Assembly: GCA_028583415.1 (NCBI GenBank)
Contig: CM053267.1
Location: forward strand, 27,762,902-27,826,901
Length of the DNA: 64,000 bases
From: Protea cynaroides
Taxonomy: Eukaryota; Streptophyta; Magnoliopsida; Proteales; Proteaceae
Direction: 5' to 3'
Shown: positions 44,721 through 57,290 of the stretch, in pieces
How the letters are laid out: every line of letters starts with the position of its first letter
How positions within the stretch are numbered: the first letter of the stretch is position 1
Position numbers and translations under genes: made by a program
The notes under the pieces: generated by a model
What the model was told of the DNA's origin: nothing
Database searches by the model: none
The model's input: only the letters and a program-made list of their open reading frames with translations

Positions 44721-46955
44721 TATCAAACCTCAATTCTGGCTGAACCAAAAGTGTGAGTGAACCATCACTGAACCAACGGTTCACACCAGGATCACAATAA
44801 GACTGTATCCACTCATACAAACCATTGCACATAACCACAATCAGAATATAATAAATACAGTAGAAGTCTTAAATAAAATGAACTGAGTGATCTATTGATA
44901 AATTTAAATAAAATATCCTTTTATTCTTCATGCCAAAACATAAATAATATCCTTACATCAATTTGTAAATCCAACTGAAAATAAATAAAACAATTCAAAT
45001 AAACACCCTAGAAATACACGCAGAAAGGGCACTCGCATAAAGCACCATGCTCGTCCTCCCCTGCTTGCGCATCCAAAGCAGCCACGCCTCCATACACTGG
45101 AGCGTTCATGTAATCCTCCACCGAATAACCTGCATAACATCTAAAAATATGTATATACACAAGGGTGAGCTCACAACTTAGCTCAGTAAGATAATCAGAC
45201 AATGCAACATTCATATGCATGAATAACATTCACATTATGGTCTGGTTTAAGTTTGCAATGTGCTATAGAAAGGATTGGCGGCCACCGCACCTCTATACAC
45301 GAGCGTGTGAAGCTGCCAAATGGATCAAACACCACTATCGTCCCACATGCACCCACCATGGAATAGAGATAGAGCTAAGGCATCCGGATCAAACACCGCC
45401 AACACCTCCCCTGATACTCTACCCATACCAACATGTAAGCCCCTATTGGCGAGGGCTTGCAAACTGGGCTTGCAACTAACCAATCCTATATGTCATCACA
45501 GTAGGCCCTATCCTAGCACGCTCCCTACGGCATAGAGATAGAACTAGAGTCTAGTGGCCAGGCCGGAGATCACAATACCACTTCCTCCCCCTGATACCCT
45601 ACCCACACCAAGCATGCTAAGACAGAACGATACAAAAGGTGCTAGTGTGAGGAATGATCCCAGACCTTCAGTCATTTCCATTCCACACACCAAGGAAAAC
45701 AATCACATGCCTAACAGTCACAACTATCATATCAAGTATGCATGAACAATAATAATAACTAAAAATAAAGGATGACATGCGAGAATGCACAAACATCACT
45801 CCATAGAATCATGGTTATTAACAACGGTTTATTGTTTATTAATTTATTAGGGTTTATGTCCGATTCCCTTACCTGACGCTTGTTTGATAACTTGCTCCAC
45901 GTCACAAGGTCCAAACGTGCTATCACAAGGTCCTACAATGTGATATTTTAATTAGAATAGTTTTTCTTAGGTTTACGTTGGTCGGAAACCAACAAGGTCA
46001 AAACTCATCTCACAGAGTTGACCGGTCACAGTACCGGTCGCAACACTGTGGGGAAACTTGCGATCGGTATGGTCGACCGGTCCCCACAGACTAGTCCCCG
46101 GGAGGTACCGATCGCAGTACCAATCGCATGGGGTGCGACCGGTATGGTCGACCGATATGTCTCCGGAAGACCATACGTTTGGTTTCTCGACTTTCGTCGA
46201 TCATCCCCTATTGATCCTAGGGTTTCTCCTACACATTCTAGGTCTGAGCATTGAGTTAGAGTTGTTTCCAACTCCATCCAAGTCCTAGTTTCGATGGTCT
46301 TCATCCTAAAACTTGAATCTAGGGTTTACCGACTAGATTAGGGTTTGACGGCAAACATGGTTTAGATCAATACCTGCTTTGCATGGTATTGATTCAATCA
46401 CAACCAACAATTCTAAAGTTCATAATGTAGAGGAAGGTTTGAGCACTTACCGTTGACTTGCAGTAAGTTGTTCTTCGTCGAACGGCAATGGTGGCTCTTA
46501 CTTTTCCTTCCTAGCTTCTCCTCCTTCTTCAATCTCTTTCTCCTCTCTAGGGTTTGTGAGGATCAATGAAAGGGATTTTAGGAGGTTTAGAGGTCCTTAT
46601 ATTGACTAGAATTAGGTTTAAAAAGCCTCCTAACATTAGGAAAGTCCTTCAATTTGAAATTTGAAAAGTGGGACCCGTAGAGATTCGTTTCTGGATCTAA
46701 GTGGTCTGCTGCGCAGGCCATACCGGTCGACCGGTACCAAGACCGGTACCATTAACCGGTATGAAGTATATCATACTTAAATTGGTCCATTTCGTACCTG
46801 TTTGTCATCCGCTCATCCCATCTGGCCCGGTGATGATTAGAAGACCTGTTACGACATGAATTCAAGGTTTAGATCGGGTTCATGGAGTGTGGGTCTTATA
46901 ACTCCCCTACCCTTAAAATAAATTTCATCCCCGAAATTTGCATGTAGGTTTCAAA
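44721..46955 (-). mobile_element. Element Z 5' LTR
   Basis: It begins TATCAAACC (mutated TGTCACACC) and ends TTTCAAA (TTTCACA in the partner), 2235 bp. It includes the 55-bp extension past GGGTCTTATA that contains a PPT copy. The right flank CTATG duplicates 30704-30708, which proves that the extension is part of the LTR. The minus-strand TATA-like CAATATAAGGA lies at 46594-46604. Palindrome clusters lie at about 46015-46170 and 46715-46765. Confidence 0.85.
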
Positions 46956-48665
46956 CTATGATTGCGACATCCAGTACCATCCGGGCAAAGCCAATGTTGT
47001 GGCTGATGCCTTAAGCAGAAAGTGGGCATTGAAACCTGAGGTAGGACCCAGTACAAATGTTGCACTGTGTGCTGCAGTCTCTAGCTCAATAGAGAATGAA
47101 AAACAGCATATACTAGAGTTAGTAGAAGATCTAGTGGAGCAAGGCTTGATTCACAAGTTTACATTGATGTTTGCAACCTTGAAGATCTCATCAGATCTGA
47201 TAGATGAGGTGAAAGCAGCAACCCTATAGGATCCATACCTCAAGACCGTACAAGAAGATCTAGAGAAGGATAAAAGCAACCATGACTTCACCTTGGATTC
47301 AGACAAGGTACTTAGGTATCGTAGATGATTATGTATACCTGAGAGTGAGAGCTCGAACATTAGAGACAGAATTATGATCGAAGCTCATTATACCCCATAT
47401 TCAGCACATCTAGGAAGCACTAAGATTTACCATAATTTGAAGAGATTGTATTGGTGGAGGGGTATGAAAGCAGATGTGGCTCGATTCATTTTTTAATGTC
47501 AAGCGAAAAGACAAAGACTAGCTGGGCTACTATAACCACTACCAGAGCCAGCATGGAAGTGGGATTGTATCACAATGGATTTCATCACTGGCCTACCCTT
47601 GACACCTAGGTCAGTGGATACAGTTTGGGTGATAGTCGATCAACTTACCAAGACAGCCCACTTCATCATTGTTCGACCCCAGTATACCATGGACAGGTTA
47701 GCCAAGCTATATATAGATCACATAATCAAACTTCACAGTGTGCCGGAGAGTATAGTATCGAACAGAGATCCCTATTTTATGTCAAAGTTCTAGGAAGGAA
47801 TATAGAAAGCCATAAGGACCAAGTTGAAGTTTAGTACAGCTTTTCATTCTTAGGCGAATGGCCAGTCAAAGAGAACTATTCAAATCTTAAAGGATATGCT
47901 TCGAGTGTGTGTCCTAGATTTCAAGGGAGTTTGGGACGAGAAGCTATCGCTTATCGAGTTTGCTTATAACAATAGTTATCAGGCTACGATCCAGATGGCT
48001 CCATATGAGGCACTCTATGGGAAGAAATGACATACACCTCTGTTATGGAACAAGATAGGAGAGAGAAGGATCGTAGGACCGGAGTTTATAGAAGAAACTT
48101 GTCGAGCAGTTGATCACATTAAGAAAGGATAATGACAATTCAAGTTCGATAAAAGCATTACGCAAATAACAGACGTTGAGATCTAGAGTTTGTAGTGGGA
48201 GACAAGGCATTTCTAAAGATATCACCTATGCGAGGTCTAAAACGGTTTGGTAAAAAGGAGAAGCTATGCCCCAGATATGTGGGACCGTACGAGATACTGA
48301 TCAGATGTGATAATGTAGCATATCAACTAGCCCTACCACCATCCATGTCAAGCATTTATGATGTGTTCCACATTTCACTACTGAAAAAATATGTTAGGGA
48401 TCCATCGCACATCTTGACAACAAACCCACCAGACTTGACAGAGGATTTGACATTTGAGGTGGTACCCATGATGCTCACAAGCCGAAGGGTACAACACCTT
48501 TGAAACAAGGATATCCATTATGTCAAAATATATTGAAAAAGCTAAGATGTAGAAGAAATCACTTGGGAGGAGGAAAATGCGATGCGAAAGGAGTACCCCA
48601 ACCTTTTCAACGAAGAAGGTACGTGCAAATTTCAAGGTCGAAATTTATTTTAAGGGTGGGGGAGT
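46956..48665 (+). pseudogene. Element W RNase H end, integrase and chromodomain-like tail
   Basis: It continues 30708 and opens with 'DCDIQYHPGKANVVADALSR'. Integrase follows: a decayed H2C2 region, 'TMDFITGLPLTPRSVDTVWV', 'SIVSNRDPYF' and 'LIEFAYNNSYQATIQMAPYE'. Then 'RYVGPYEILIRCDNVAYQ' and the tail 'EEITWEEENAMRKEYPNLF', ending at a single PPT. At least ten stops, most at positions where related copies have Gln, Trp or Arg. Confidence 0.85.
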
Positions 48666-50862
48666 TGTAAGACTCGCACTCCATGAATCCGATCTAAACC
48701 TTTATTTCATGTCATAACAGGTCTTTCAATTATAACCCGACCAGACGGGACGAGCAGATGATAATCAGGTATGAAAACTTACCAAAACAGAGAAATAATT
48801 TTATACCGGTCTCATGATATCGGTCTATATACCGGTCAACCAATATGTCTGCATGGGCAAACTAGTTAGATCCGAAAATGGATCTATGTGGGTCCCGTTC
48901 ACCAAATCTAAACCTTATGGACTTTCCTAACGTAGGGAACTTCCTAAAGCCTAACCTAGCATATTTAATGACCTCTAAACCTTCTTAAACCTCTTTGATT
49001 GATTCTCACAAACCTTAGAAAGGAGAAAGAGATCTAAAGAAGAGAAAAGAGTTGAGGAAGGTTGAATAGGAGTTTCCATTGGATGAAGAACGCCATAGTT
49101 CACGAACCAACGGTAAGTGCATGTACGTCTTCCTAGTTATGTTGTTGTTGATGATGATCAATACCAGGCAATGCTAGGTATTGATCTAAAACCTTAAAAT
49201 TATCGGTAAACCCAAATTTAGTTGAGAAACCCTAGATTTAAATTCTAAACTAAGGTTTCTTAGAACGTAGGACTTGAATGAAAGATAAAACAAACCCTAA
49301 AACATTCCTCAAGCCTAGAATGCATTGGAGGAACCCTAGAAGCCATAATGGGTGACCGACGGAAGATGAACACCAAGTTGGTGGTCTTTCGGAGGCATAC
49401 CGGTCGACCATACCGGTGGTACTATGTGTGACCGGTATATGAGACTAGTGACTCTTGAGTAGCCTGCCAAGGCTGTCCGGTCTACTATACCGGTCATGCT
49501 ACTGTACAGTGACCTATAAGTGTGACTAGTATATGCAACGGTATGTTCAGAGTGGGTTGATTTTGACCCAGTTGGTTTCCAACCAATGTAAAACCTATGG
49601 AACTAATTATAACTAAACTCTAACGTCGTATAAGACCCTGTGATAGCAAGGTTGGATTTTACGACATGGAGCAAGCTAGCAATCAAGCGTTAGGTGAGGG
49701 AATCGGACCCAAACCATAATTAATTAATAAAAGTACAACGTCGTTAACAACCATTGTTTCTATAGAGTGTTGCTTGTGCATATTCACATGTCATCTTTAA
49801 TTTCAGTTATTGTATTCTGTTCATGCATACTCACTATGTCAGGATTGTGTGTTAGGCATGTGATTGTTTTCGTTGGTGTGTGGAATGGGAAGGGCCTGGG
49901 ATCTTAGATCATTCCTCACACTGGTACTTTTTTGTATCGCTACTATATTAGCATGCTTGGTGCGGGTAGGTATCAGGAGGAGGACGTGGCATTGTAGTCT
50001 CCAGTCTGGCCATCAGACTCAAGCCTTATCTCTATGCCGTAGGGAGCTATGTTGGGGTAGGGTCTATTATAATGATATATAGGATTGGTTAGTGACGAAC
50101 CCACTTACAAGCCCTCGCCAATAGGGGTGTAAGTATTGCTACAATGTAGGGTATCAAGGAAAGGACGTGGGATGGAGGCGCAGCATGCCCACCAGACTCT
50201 AGCTCTATCTCTATATCAGAGTAAGTGATGAGGGACGATAGCAGAAGTGTGGTAGGTGCCTGACTGTTATGCGTGTCACACTCTCGTGCATGGAGGTGCA
50301 ATGACCACCAAACCTTATCATAGCATTGTGCAAGTATACTAGACTAAATGTGAATGTTACTCATGCAGATTGCTTGTTCCATTGTCTGATTTTCTTATTG
50401 AGCTAAATTGTGATCTCACCCTTGTATATATACATGTTTTTAGATGTTAATGCAGGTTACACTGTGGAAGACTACGTGGTTGCTCCAGTATATGGAGGTG
50501 TTACTGCTCTAGAAGTGCAAACAGGGGAGGATGAGCATGACGTTTCATGCGAGTGCCCTTAGTGCGTGTACCTCTAGAAGGTTATTAGTATATTTTATTT
50601 ATTTCAATTGGATTTTATAAACAATGTAAAGATATTTATTTACATTTTTGTTTATTGAATAATTGGGATAATTTATTTAAGTATCAATAGAGTACTCAGT
50701 TCATTTAATTTAAGACTTCTGTTGTATTTATTTACATTCTGATTATAGTTATGTGCAATCATTTGTGTAAATGGACACAGTCTTATCGAGATCCTGGGGT
50801 GAACCATTACTTTAGTGATGGTTTACTTACACTTCTAGTTCAGCCGAAATTGGGGTGTGACA
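48666..50862 (+). mobile_element. Element W 3' LTR
   Basis: TGTAAGACTCG...GGGTGTGACA, 2197 bp, Z-type subfamily. ACCGGT-based palindrome sites lie at about 48805-48850 and 49390-49560. Unlike Z, it has no PPT-containing extension. It marks the right edge of the nested retrotransposon block; the next five bases CCGTC (50863-50867) should be the W TSD. Confidence 0.85.
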
Positions 50863-52160
50863 CCGTCGATCAAAATAAATATGGGACACATGGCGTATTT
50901 GCCACGTCAAGTTTAGGGGGTGTCAATCGGTTGGTCTTGGTCAGATTTAATCGACTTTCATCATTTTTAACATCTCGCATTGTGATTTCCCATTTAGCTA
51001 ATTGGTCCTCATCGATGAGGCATAGACACATTTATATTTGGTCCCATTGGTGTAGGTCCATAAGCAGTCTTATGTTAATTGGGTTAATTGATCTGTAAAT
51101 GGACTATACAACGGGCTCATGTTAAGGTGTAAATAAAAACAAAGAAATATGTTAAATTTGGAATCCATAATTGTTCTCATGTTATAGATTAAATATCTTC
51201 AAATTATAAAAGACTTTAATTAGGCTTGTGATCACCCATTTAGACAATTAAGAGGGTGATAGAAAGAATGAAAAGAAAGACTCTAGAAATGAAAGAGAAG
51301 ATATAATCAGTTCATTCAATCAATTGTATTTGTTTGGTAAAATATATTCAGTTTGATTACACCCTTCATCGTAAACTTCCATTTAATAATGATCCAGACC
51401 TAAACCTCACAGGTTTAATAATTGAACTGAAGTGATCTCAAACGGATGAGGGCCTGAAATCTACACCCATAGAGTCATCTTTACGACTTTACTTATCAGA
51501 GGTAGATCTTTTGCTTAAGAAATGCTCCTTCCCTATAGAGAATCGCTGGTGAAGGAACCCACCTAATGTTGATCTGTAACAAGATCAGTGATCAGTACAG
51601 TTGACACGTGGTAAATATGATTTAAACACCCAATCGATTCCACTTGGAGGCACGAGCACAAAGGAATGCTGGAGGTGTGCATATTTTCCTTCTATACGTA
51701 TCTTCATAGGTAAATTTACTGGAAATAAATCCTCTAATACATCTCATGCTACATCAGTATGTGTGCACAATAAATTACAGTCATTGAATTTCCTCATGCT
51801 GACATGAAGAAGGACATGAGAGGATTTGAATCCAAATTTACTATTTTCATGTAACTCGGAGAAATGATAAATTTTCCAAAGACCGAAAATATCCAAAGTA
51901 ACGAAAATGCATGGGGAACTCACTAGGCACTCACTCATGAATCACTAGTGTCCCCGTCGCTGTGCATGATTGCCTTTCATAAAGTCATAATTACCCCTGC
52001 CGTCTGCCCTGTAAATAGGGCATCCGAATCATCTCCAATCAGTATGGCTATTGGAGATGACAATTGGCCGTCCAATTGGAGACATGTGTCACTAGTTACA
52101 TCTAAAGGTGGCGAGCTGCTCAGCTAACACAAGTCTTCCATACGATGGCCTTCATTTTAA
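50863..52160. other. Intergenic, no gene recognised
   Basis: AT-rich DNA with no convincing ORF and no retrotransposon similarity that I can see. A possible TATA-like CTGTAAATAGG lies at about 52009, followed by two adjacent inverted repeats at 52030-52078. This could be a promoter region for the plus-strand sequence that follows. Confidence 0.5.
52030..52078. repeat. Two adjacent perfect inverted repeats
   Basis: CATCTCCAAT (52030-52039) and ATTGGAGATG (52050-52059) form a 10-bp stem with a 10-nt loop. CAATTGG (52061-52067) and CCAATTG (52072-52078) form a 7-bp stem with a 4-nt loop. Confidence 0.8.
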
Positions 52161-52393
52161 CAAAATCGTTACAGACTATTTCGAAAAGGAGGGAAAGAGA
52201 AACTGTTTCGATTTTGGATTGAGAAAAGGGAGGGGGGAAGGGGGGGAGGGGAGCCAAAATCCATCAGAAAAATAACTCTCTCGATGAAGAAGAAGGGGGA
52301 AAATGAAGATCTGTGGAAGGGAGAAATCGTTTCGATTTTGGATGAACAACCGAAGAACAACGAAGAAGAGAGAAGAGGTACTCCTTTCTACTG

Positions 52394-52396
<3 letters not shown>

Positions 52397-52433
<37 letters not shown>

Positions 52434-52461
52434 GAACGAACGAACGAACGAACGAACGAAC
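52397..52461. repeat. (CT)17 and (CGAA)n microsatellites
   Basis: A CT dinucleotide run at 52397-52431 is followed by about seven AACG/CGAA tetranucleotides at 52434-52461. CT-rich tracts like this are common in plant 5' leaders. Confidence 0.95.
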
Positions 52462-52706
52462 GGTGTTGACGACATTTGTGCGAAGGAGTTCAACCCTGGA
52501 AATACTAGTTTGGTTTCTGATTCCTTCATCCCCAGAATCCCTATTCGAAACCCTGTTTCTTCAAAGGTACTTTCGACCCTTGTTGCTGGTGGAGATAACT
52601 CCTTTTATTTTGGATCAAGTTGAATCTACTGGAGATGATGCATTAATGTGGCTTTATTTGTCTCTGTCATGTCTTAACATCCTCTGTTTAATGCATCGGA
52701 TTTCAG

Positions 52707-52990
52707 GGCTTTTTTGAGATCCTTTCACTGACTGGATCTTACCTGCATAGTGAGGTTGGAAGAGCATCCTCAAGAACCAGTGGACTTCTGTATGCTTGTC
52801 TGATTTTGATGGTCGGATTGTTGGGAGAATCTCAATCAGGGGAAATAATGAGCATCAAAATATTGGTTCAGATAATTTCATATTACAACCTCAAGGAATG
52901 CATGTAATGACTGGACGTTCAAATGATTGGAGGAGTGGTCCAGATGCTAGATACAATGTTGTCATTGAACCGACAAGTGTCATCTTGTGG
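52707..52990 (+). pseudogene. AHL (AT-hook, PPC domain) gene fragment
   Basis: A TTTCAG acceptor at 52701-52706 is followed by 'FFEILSLTGSYLHSE' and, after a one-base frameshift at about 52785, 'SVCLSDFDGRIVG'. These match the PPC/DUF296 domain hallmark 'FEILSLSGS...SLA..DGR..GG' of plant AT-hook nuclear-localised proteins. The next segment, 'NIGSDNFILQPQGMHVM' with 'DWRSGPDARYN', resembles AHL C-terminal tails. The central 'AGLL.AASPVQVVVGSF' part of the domain and the AT-hooks are missing, so this is a decayed partial copy. Confidence 0.65.
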
Positions 52991-53067
52991 TTATTGTTTG
53001 TAAATGTTGTTGTTGTTACTGTCCTTGTAAAGTTACTTGAATTCTATGTTGTCATGCAATACTATCT

Positions 53068-53219
53068 ATACAACAGATTGAGGTAGATTTATTATATTAT
53101 ATGGTATAGAAACAGTGGGGAGAGGTTGTTGGATTTTGAAAAGATATACAACAGATTGAGGTAGATTTATTATGTGGTATAAAAACAGTGGGGAAACGTT
53201 GTTCGATTTTGAAAAGATT
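53068..53219. repeat. Tandem duplication, 78-bp unit
   Basis: Two copies of 'caacagattgaggtagattt...gattttgaaaagat' lie offset by 78 bp (starts 53071 and 53149), with a short indel between copies. It is non-coding. Confidence 0.9.
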
Positions 53220-53553
53220 GAAACGACAAAGTTACTTGATGCAATACTATCTAATACTTCTTTTTTTGTTGTATCTGTCTTTTTTACCAACTGCTTGGGA
53301 TTGGCTAGATCTATCAATGGCAACTCTGTGAAAAAGGTTGTTGGATTTGCATCTAACTGTGACCCACTTAAGATTTTTGTAGTTTTATTGAAGATTATAA
53401 AAATTGGAATGCGATCAATCTTCTGATTCAATCTTTGATTCAATTAAATTTCATGGAGACAAAAAAAGATATGTAAATCATTCTTAAACTAGTAGTCAAA
53501 AATATAACTCTTTGGCAAGTAATTACACCAACATTGTCCACTACATCACACTA

Positions 53554-54137
53554 CTATTCCAAATCAAGTTTTTCCATAGCATCAACGAGTTCATCCAACA
53601 TTTTAGTAGCATTCTTATAACCACTAACTACTCCGCTTAGGTGCCTTTTCAAATAGCCCAAGGAATGGGATGCAATCACCATATTTGTCGTTGGCCCTTG
53701 TGAGCATTGATCTATTTCTTGGTTATAATCAATCTCTGGTATTTGCTCTATCCATTCGAACATTCCACAATCACAATTGTCCAACTGCAGGACAATTAAA
53801 ATCAAATATAAATAATATTTTATATTACATCAATTTGCAATAAAAAAGGATGCTGCTATTTTACAACAAATGCCCCTATAAATTGTGGGCAACACAAGAA
53901 TAATCGTCCATCGTTTGCTATTCTTTTGGCCCACCTAACCTTACACTGTCCTCCACATTTACATAATTTAAAATGGTCGACCAACATAAAAAATGAAGGA
54001 CATCTCCGAGGGCATTTGTAGCACCTTTTGCCCTCATTCTTTCCTTTCGTGGTTGTCAGTATCTCACAAGCAACCCCACAGTTCTCGCATTTTGCAACAT
54101 TACTAGTCATCTTGTAAACTGCAATGGATGAATTCAA
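53554..54137 (-). CDS. Small GRF-type zinc-finger protein, two exons
   Basis: Exon 1 is 54137-53865 and exon 2 is 53784-53554, with an 80-nt intron (donor GTAAAATAG, acceptor CTGCAG) that joins in frame. The product is 167 residues, or 158 from the second Met at 54110. It has two GRF-like zinc modules: 'CENCGVACEILTTTKGK', 'RCYKCP' and 'CPSFF', then 'CKCGGQC', 'NDGRLFLCCPQ' and 'NCDCGMFEWIEQ'. The splice site falls inside the second module and restores its final Cys-Gly-x-Phe-x-Trp, which supports the model. GRF modules in other proteins bind single-stranded DNA. The C-terminal 60 residues are predicted helical. Small GRF proteins are multiplied in plant genomes and often linked to transposons. 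Confidence 0.65.
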
Positions 54138-57060
54138 CTAATAAAGATTTCTCAATCACAACACTTTTACCCAACAATATAAACAAAACAGAGCTTTTTC
54201 TCCTGCAAAAATCAACAATTCAGAGCAATCAAAGGTCATGCTCCATGTCAAACCTTCCTTTCCATTAACAAACCATCCAGTCCGGCGTGGACACACCAAT
54301 CAAGATAACTTACAGCTTTAGTTTACAACTCGTTTGTTGTTTGCTTCGGTTAGTTTCAAAGATAAACACAGATAAATTTCTGGATTCACAGAAGAACTGT
54401 ACAAATCCACCATTTTCATAGTCTAAATCAAAATCATTCATGGAAAGATTAAATCAGCGGAGCACAGTTGGAGTATAATATGGTTGAATCACATGTTAAA
54501 TTTGAAAGACTCATGGTTTATTTCACTAATTCTGCAGCTTTCCTTCATCTCCTTTTCTTCTCCTTCTCAAACCCTTTTCTTTTCTTCTTTTCAAACCCTT
54601 CTTCTTTTTCTTTTTTTTTTTCTCGATCTGGTTTTCTTTCTTCTTCTCGAACTAGTCTACCAAACAGAAAATCTGCTGCTATTTATTTCGTTTTACTTCT
54701 CTGCATTATGTTTGGGGTTCAATTTCTTCAAAGACCACACATAAAGTATTAAGCTTGTGCTAATGTGAGAGGAGCAAGAATCCTCTGTTATCCCTTCTAT
54801 CACCTTTTGCTAATGCCAGAAAATGAGTCCTCAGACTCTTATACCACAACAATACAGAACACTGTCATAAGAGTTTGGAATTCTTAGTCGAAGGAGCATG
54901 CTAATAGCTTAAGAGGAGTTCAATTTTGTTGAGGGAATAAATTTGACCTAGAAAATGAAAAGTATGAAAGTTAAAGTAAGATGGTTCTATGGAAAACAAT
55001 GTCTGGTCAATTAGAATAGGAAGTGCAGTTCTAGGGAGCTAGAAATATAGTGAAATCTAGGTGCATGTCATCTTCAGGTAAGAGGATTTTATTATTTGGA
55101 GAATAGGATCTTGTACAGAGTAAGAGGGAAAAGGTAAGGGTTTGGAATTGTGGAAATATTCTTCTATGGAATCAGAATATGGAATCCAGCTATCAGAATG
55201 GGGAAAATAATGGGAGAAGAAAGAGGGAAAGATCTCAGAAAACTAGAATGAATCTAACACTTTGTTTCTCATAAGGATTAAACATGTATCATCACAGCCA
55301 TAAATTGTTGCAGAAATTAAACCCAGAATTGGAATTAGTGTTTGTGAGGGATACAGAGCTCACAGCATCTTAGCCTTGCTTGGGAGGGACACGAACTTGT
55401 GTTGGTAGCATTCCCCTTTCATCTGCCAATGTTACCCTAGTCCTAAGTGTACCACTACTATAATAAGATCTGATAGTATGTAACTGACCAAAGTCACTAG
55501 ACCAATCCATGCTAAAATCCCAAACTTAATAAAGTAACCCCTAACTAACCAAACTTAGAGAAGATAAACAAACAAAATTGAATGGCCATTCAAACCATTG
55601 CCCCTCCCCGTGCAGGCATGCCTGTTTTGATAAATCCATGTAGCTCAACAACAGTTTGACAACTTTTGACTTGGTTTTTCATTGATAAATTTGCGAAGTA
55701 CAGGTTTGCACAAACCTCTTACATTGATTCTTTGCTTTATAGTAATTACAAAATTGCTATTGCAGAAATATCCCCATGGAAAGCACTTTAGGACTACGCC
55801 TTTGCAAAATGAAAAAGAACTCCGTGAATTATTAAGGTAACTGTATTAATTCCCACTGCACTTCTATGATTTCCATGATGGGATAACATGTTTCATTGCA
55901 TTTGAGTGGCTTAACTGAGGATGAGCATAATGAGAGCAGAGACATGATATGAGGAATTAAGTGGAAATGCTACGGCCCAAAAACCTCTGGATAAACCTAG
56001 AAGGCTAAACCTTACACACTTGCATGCATAATTTATATGCTAGAATTACAATCTATGGATATTCTATATTTATTAACTGTGTTCCTAAACCATAACTAAT
56101 TGGGCTTGGAGCATTTTATTAATAGATGGATGGGTGAGATTTTTTGTACAACGCTTGTGTACCCTACTAGCAAGCCTCTTTTAATTTAAGAGTCATTACC
56201 TATGCTTTTAGATGACAGAAGATGTGTTTATCAGTGAAGAATTTAAAAACAAAAATGCTAATATTTAAAAAATATGAGGTCTTATATAGTTAATTAGAAA
56301 AAGTATTAGAGAATCTAGGGTAAATATCAATTAAATGTTTGAAGAGTTTGGTGGGTCACACTACACATGCATAATGCATTAATCATCAGTATCATCCCCT
56401 GCTGACTTTAGTCATAGTTACTGTATATTCCATTAAACTTTGATCTTTCGCCTCGGCATTTCATATCTATATGCTGTCTTGAGGTATCTATTCATAAGTT
56501 CCCTGTTAAAGGGAATATGGGTTGTCAGGGGTTTCCTACAAGATCTTATTAATTTTGCATAACCTTTATTGGCACAGTACAATGAAACTGAAACATTTTG
56601 GCATTTTGTTTAGGGAAAAGTTTCTCTGGTCTGCCCCTCAGCTAAGGACTCCATGGTCTAAGAGTATCCATCCTCAAAAAACCACAAAACCCCAGTCCCC
56701 CTAGTATGATGTTCTGTTCCTGCCCCTTGGATTTCTCTGTGCTCTGGACTAGAAAACCTCTCCCCTTTGTTTTATAGACATTTGCATTTGTTTTATAGAC
56801 ATTTGCATTTGAGCAGTCTTTTCTTTTCCTTTCAAGTAATTAGATTCTTTAACTATATTTTTGGAATCTCTTCACAGTTCTTTGGGTTGATTTTGATGGA
56901 AACTAAGGCAATGGTTACCATGCAGGTAGCTTTCATCAGACAGGGGGGTAATGTCAATATTAGGAGAAATTGGAACTTAAGAAATAATTTGTGCTTCCAG
57001 TGGTGAAGGCAATGAGGAAGAAGGTCGATGCTTTGGTTCAAAGCATGGAATACTACTGAA
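54138..57060. other. Intergenic, one exon-like segment
   Basis: It is mostly non-coding and AT-rich. At 55766-55836 a 71-nt segment bounded by a TTGCAG acceptor and an AAG|GTAACT donor reads 'KYPHGKHFRTTPLQNEKELR' in plus frame. It looks like a lone exon of an unrecognised gene. I see no other feature. Confidence 0.35.
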
Positions 57061-57067
57061 ATTAAGA

Positions 57068-57290
57068 ACTGTTAATTTAGAAAACGAGTCTCTACCCATT
57101 CCAGTAGAGCCCGGAGGATCACCAAAACTAGAAAAATAAACCAGCGGCTAGCATGTCTTGAAAGAAATTTGATTCAAAGAGATCCTTTAGGAGCTAATAA
57201 TTTGGAAAACAAGTCTCTACCCATTCCAGCAGAGAGCCAGGAGGATGACCAAAACTAGAAAAATAAACCAGTGGCTAGCATGCTCTACTT
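57068..57290. repeat. Direct repeat, ~88 bp, spaced 125 bp
   Basis: Two copies of a segment containing 'gtctctacccattccag' and 'aaaataaaccag(c/t)ggctagcatg' lie at about 57075-57155 and 57200-57285, roughly 90% identical. Confidence 0.85.

Larger units (their letters stand above)
30709..46955 (-). mobile_element. Element Z: complete Ty3/gypsy retrotransposon with antisense gene
   Basis: This is a minus-strand element of 16.2 kb including a nested 4.37-kb solo LTR, so about 11.9 kb itself. It has paired LTRs (30709-32921 and 44721-46955), an iMet PBS, a PPT, gag-PR-RT-RH-INT order and an antisense gene in the leader. Its TSD CTATG (30704-30708 and 46956-46960) lies within W pol, which reads continuously across. 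The LTRs are noticeably more diverged than those of X (low nineties percent by eye), so it is an older insertion. LTRs carry ACCGGTCGACCGGT palindromes. Confidence 0.9.

Noticed and set aside
54460..54752. Plus-strand ORFs rich in Phe/Ser/Leu
   Set aside because: They come from a pyrimidine-rich tract, two frames are open together, and there is no recognisable motif.
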